Source: Nitrospirota bacterium
GTDB taxonomy: Bacteria > Nitrospirota > Thermodesulfovibrionia > Thermodesulfovibrionales > SM23-35
DNA length: 12,135 nucleotides
Assembly (NCBI GenBank): GCA_016212245.1
Contig: JACRGU010000154.1
Location: 1 to 12,135, forward strand
Direction of reading: 5' to 3'
The notes under the pieces are model-generated. The model had not been told where the DNA came from, did no database searches, and saw only the letters and a list, made by a program, of their open reading frames with translations. This document shows positions 11,967 through 12,135 of the stretch, one piece after another (position 1 is the stretch's first letter; each line of letters starts with the position of its first letter). The position numbers were made by a program, and so were the translations under genes.

Positions 11967-12135
11967 ATGTCAGTCTTAATAATTAAAAACATAATCACAG
12001 AGGGACCAGGAACTATTGAGGATTTCTTGAGAAAAGAGGACATCCCTTTCAGTATCTTAGAACTCGGTTTAGGTGAGATACCACCCCCTTTAGAGGGATT
12101 TGATACCCTTGTTGTGATGGGTGGGCCTATGGGCG
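11967..12135 (+). CDS. Class I glutamine amidotransferase-like protein (GMP-synthase-type), N-terminal part
   Basis: The frame from ATG 11967 gives 56 residues before the window ends. It starts MSVLIIKNIITEGPGTIEDF, and continues with FSILELGLGEIPPPLEGFDT and LVVMGGPMG. The alternating beta strand-helix start and the VVMGGPMG turn, just ahead of where the nucleophile elbow would be, are typical of stand-alone GATase1 proteins related to the amidotransferase domain of GMP synthase. The catalytic Cys-His-Glu lie beyond the window, so activity cannot be judged. No Shine-Dalgarno sequence precedes the ATG. The gene follows the PII gene by 73 bp, carrying its own promoter-like sequence. Proteins of this group often act on glutamine or gamma-glutamyl compounds, which suits the nitrogen setting. 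Confidence 0.75.
   Translation, partial: MSVLIIKNIITEGPGTIEDFLRKEDIPFSILELGLGEIPPPLEGFDTLVVMGGPMG

Noticed and set aside
1..12135. CRISPR array, tRNA or rRNA
   Set aside because: No regularly spaced direct repeats with unique spacers, no cloverleaf with TTCRA loop, and no rRNA-like conserved blocks were seen by eye on either strand.

Overview
The window looks like a piece of an anaerobic, Gram-negative bacterial chromosome of modest GC content. Arg codons AGA/AGG are frequent, and the genes include an outer-membrane porin remnant, an Hdr-type iron-sulfur protein, an archaeal-type split glutamate synthase and a sigma-54 activator. A Nitrospirota (Thermodesulfovibrio-like) or deltaproteobacterial-type lineage fits best. 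This is inference from gene style; no rRNA or marker gene is present.

Layout. Positions 1-1020 are a decaying mobile/accessory strip: the start of a REP-associated (Y1) transposase on the minus strand, an integron-type tyrosine recombinase with its middle deleted, a probably truncated LUD-domain gene on the minus strand, and a 68-bp cruciform-type dispersed repeat. Positions 1082-1762 encode a Crp/Fnr-family regulator interrupted by an in-frame TAA exactly between the sensor and the HTH. A perfect 16-bp Fnr-type palindrome sits over its 3' end. It lies at the right distance to act as a class II operator for the next operon.

Positions 1829-8847 form one tight, co-directional operon: a 4Fe-4S protein; an HdrB-HdrC fusion (heterodisulfide-reductase-like); the three parts of a split glutamate synthase (class II amidotransferase, 2x[4Fe-4S]+FMN/[3Fe-4S] synthase core, GXGXG domain); and a NifA-like GAF/AAA+/HTH sigma-54 activator. 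No NAD(P)H-oxidising GltD is present in the window. The natural hypothesis is that the ferredoxin-like and Hdr-like proteins feed electrons to the synthase, making this a redox-coupled nitrogen-assimilation operon. A nitroreductase on the minus strand overlaps the operon's 3' end.

Positions 9445-10186 are a gap with broken pieces: a short exported-protein leader, a strong sigma-70-like promoter on the minus strand, two TACA-N4-TGTA dyads, a sigma-54-like -24/-12 element, and the last third of a porin. Next come amtB (10187-11539) and a PII gene (11555-11893), the standard ammonium transporter/sensor pair. The window ends inside a class I glutamine amidotransferase-like gene.

Taken together, 1829-12135 is a nitrogen-assimilation locus: ammonium uptake, PII signalling, glutamate synthesis and a sigma-54 activator. 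It is linked to an anaerobic redox module and bordered by degraded mobile DNA. No tRNA, rRNA or CRISPR array was seen.
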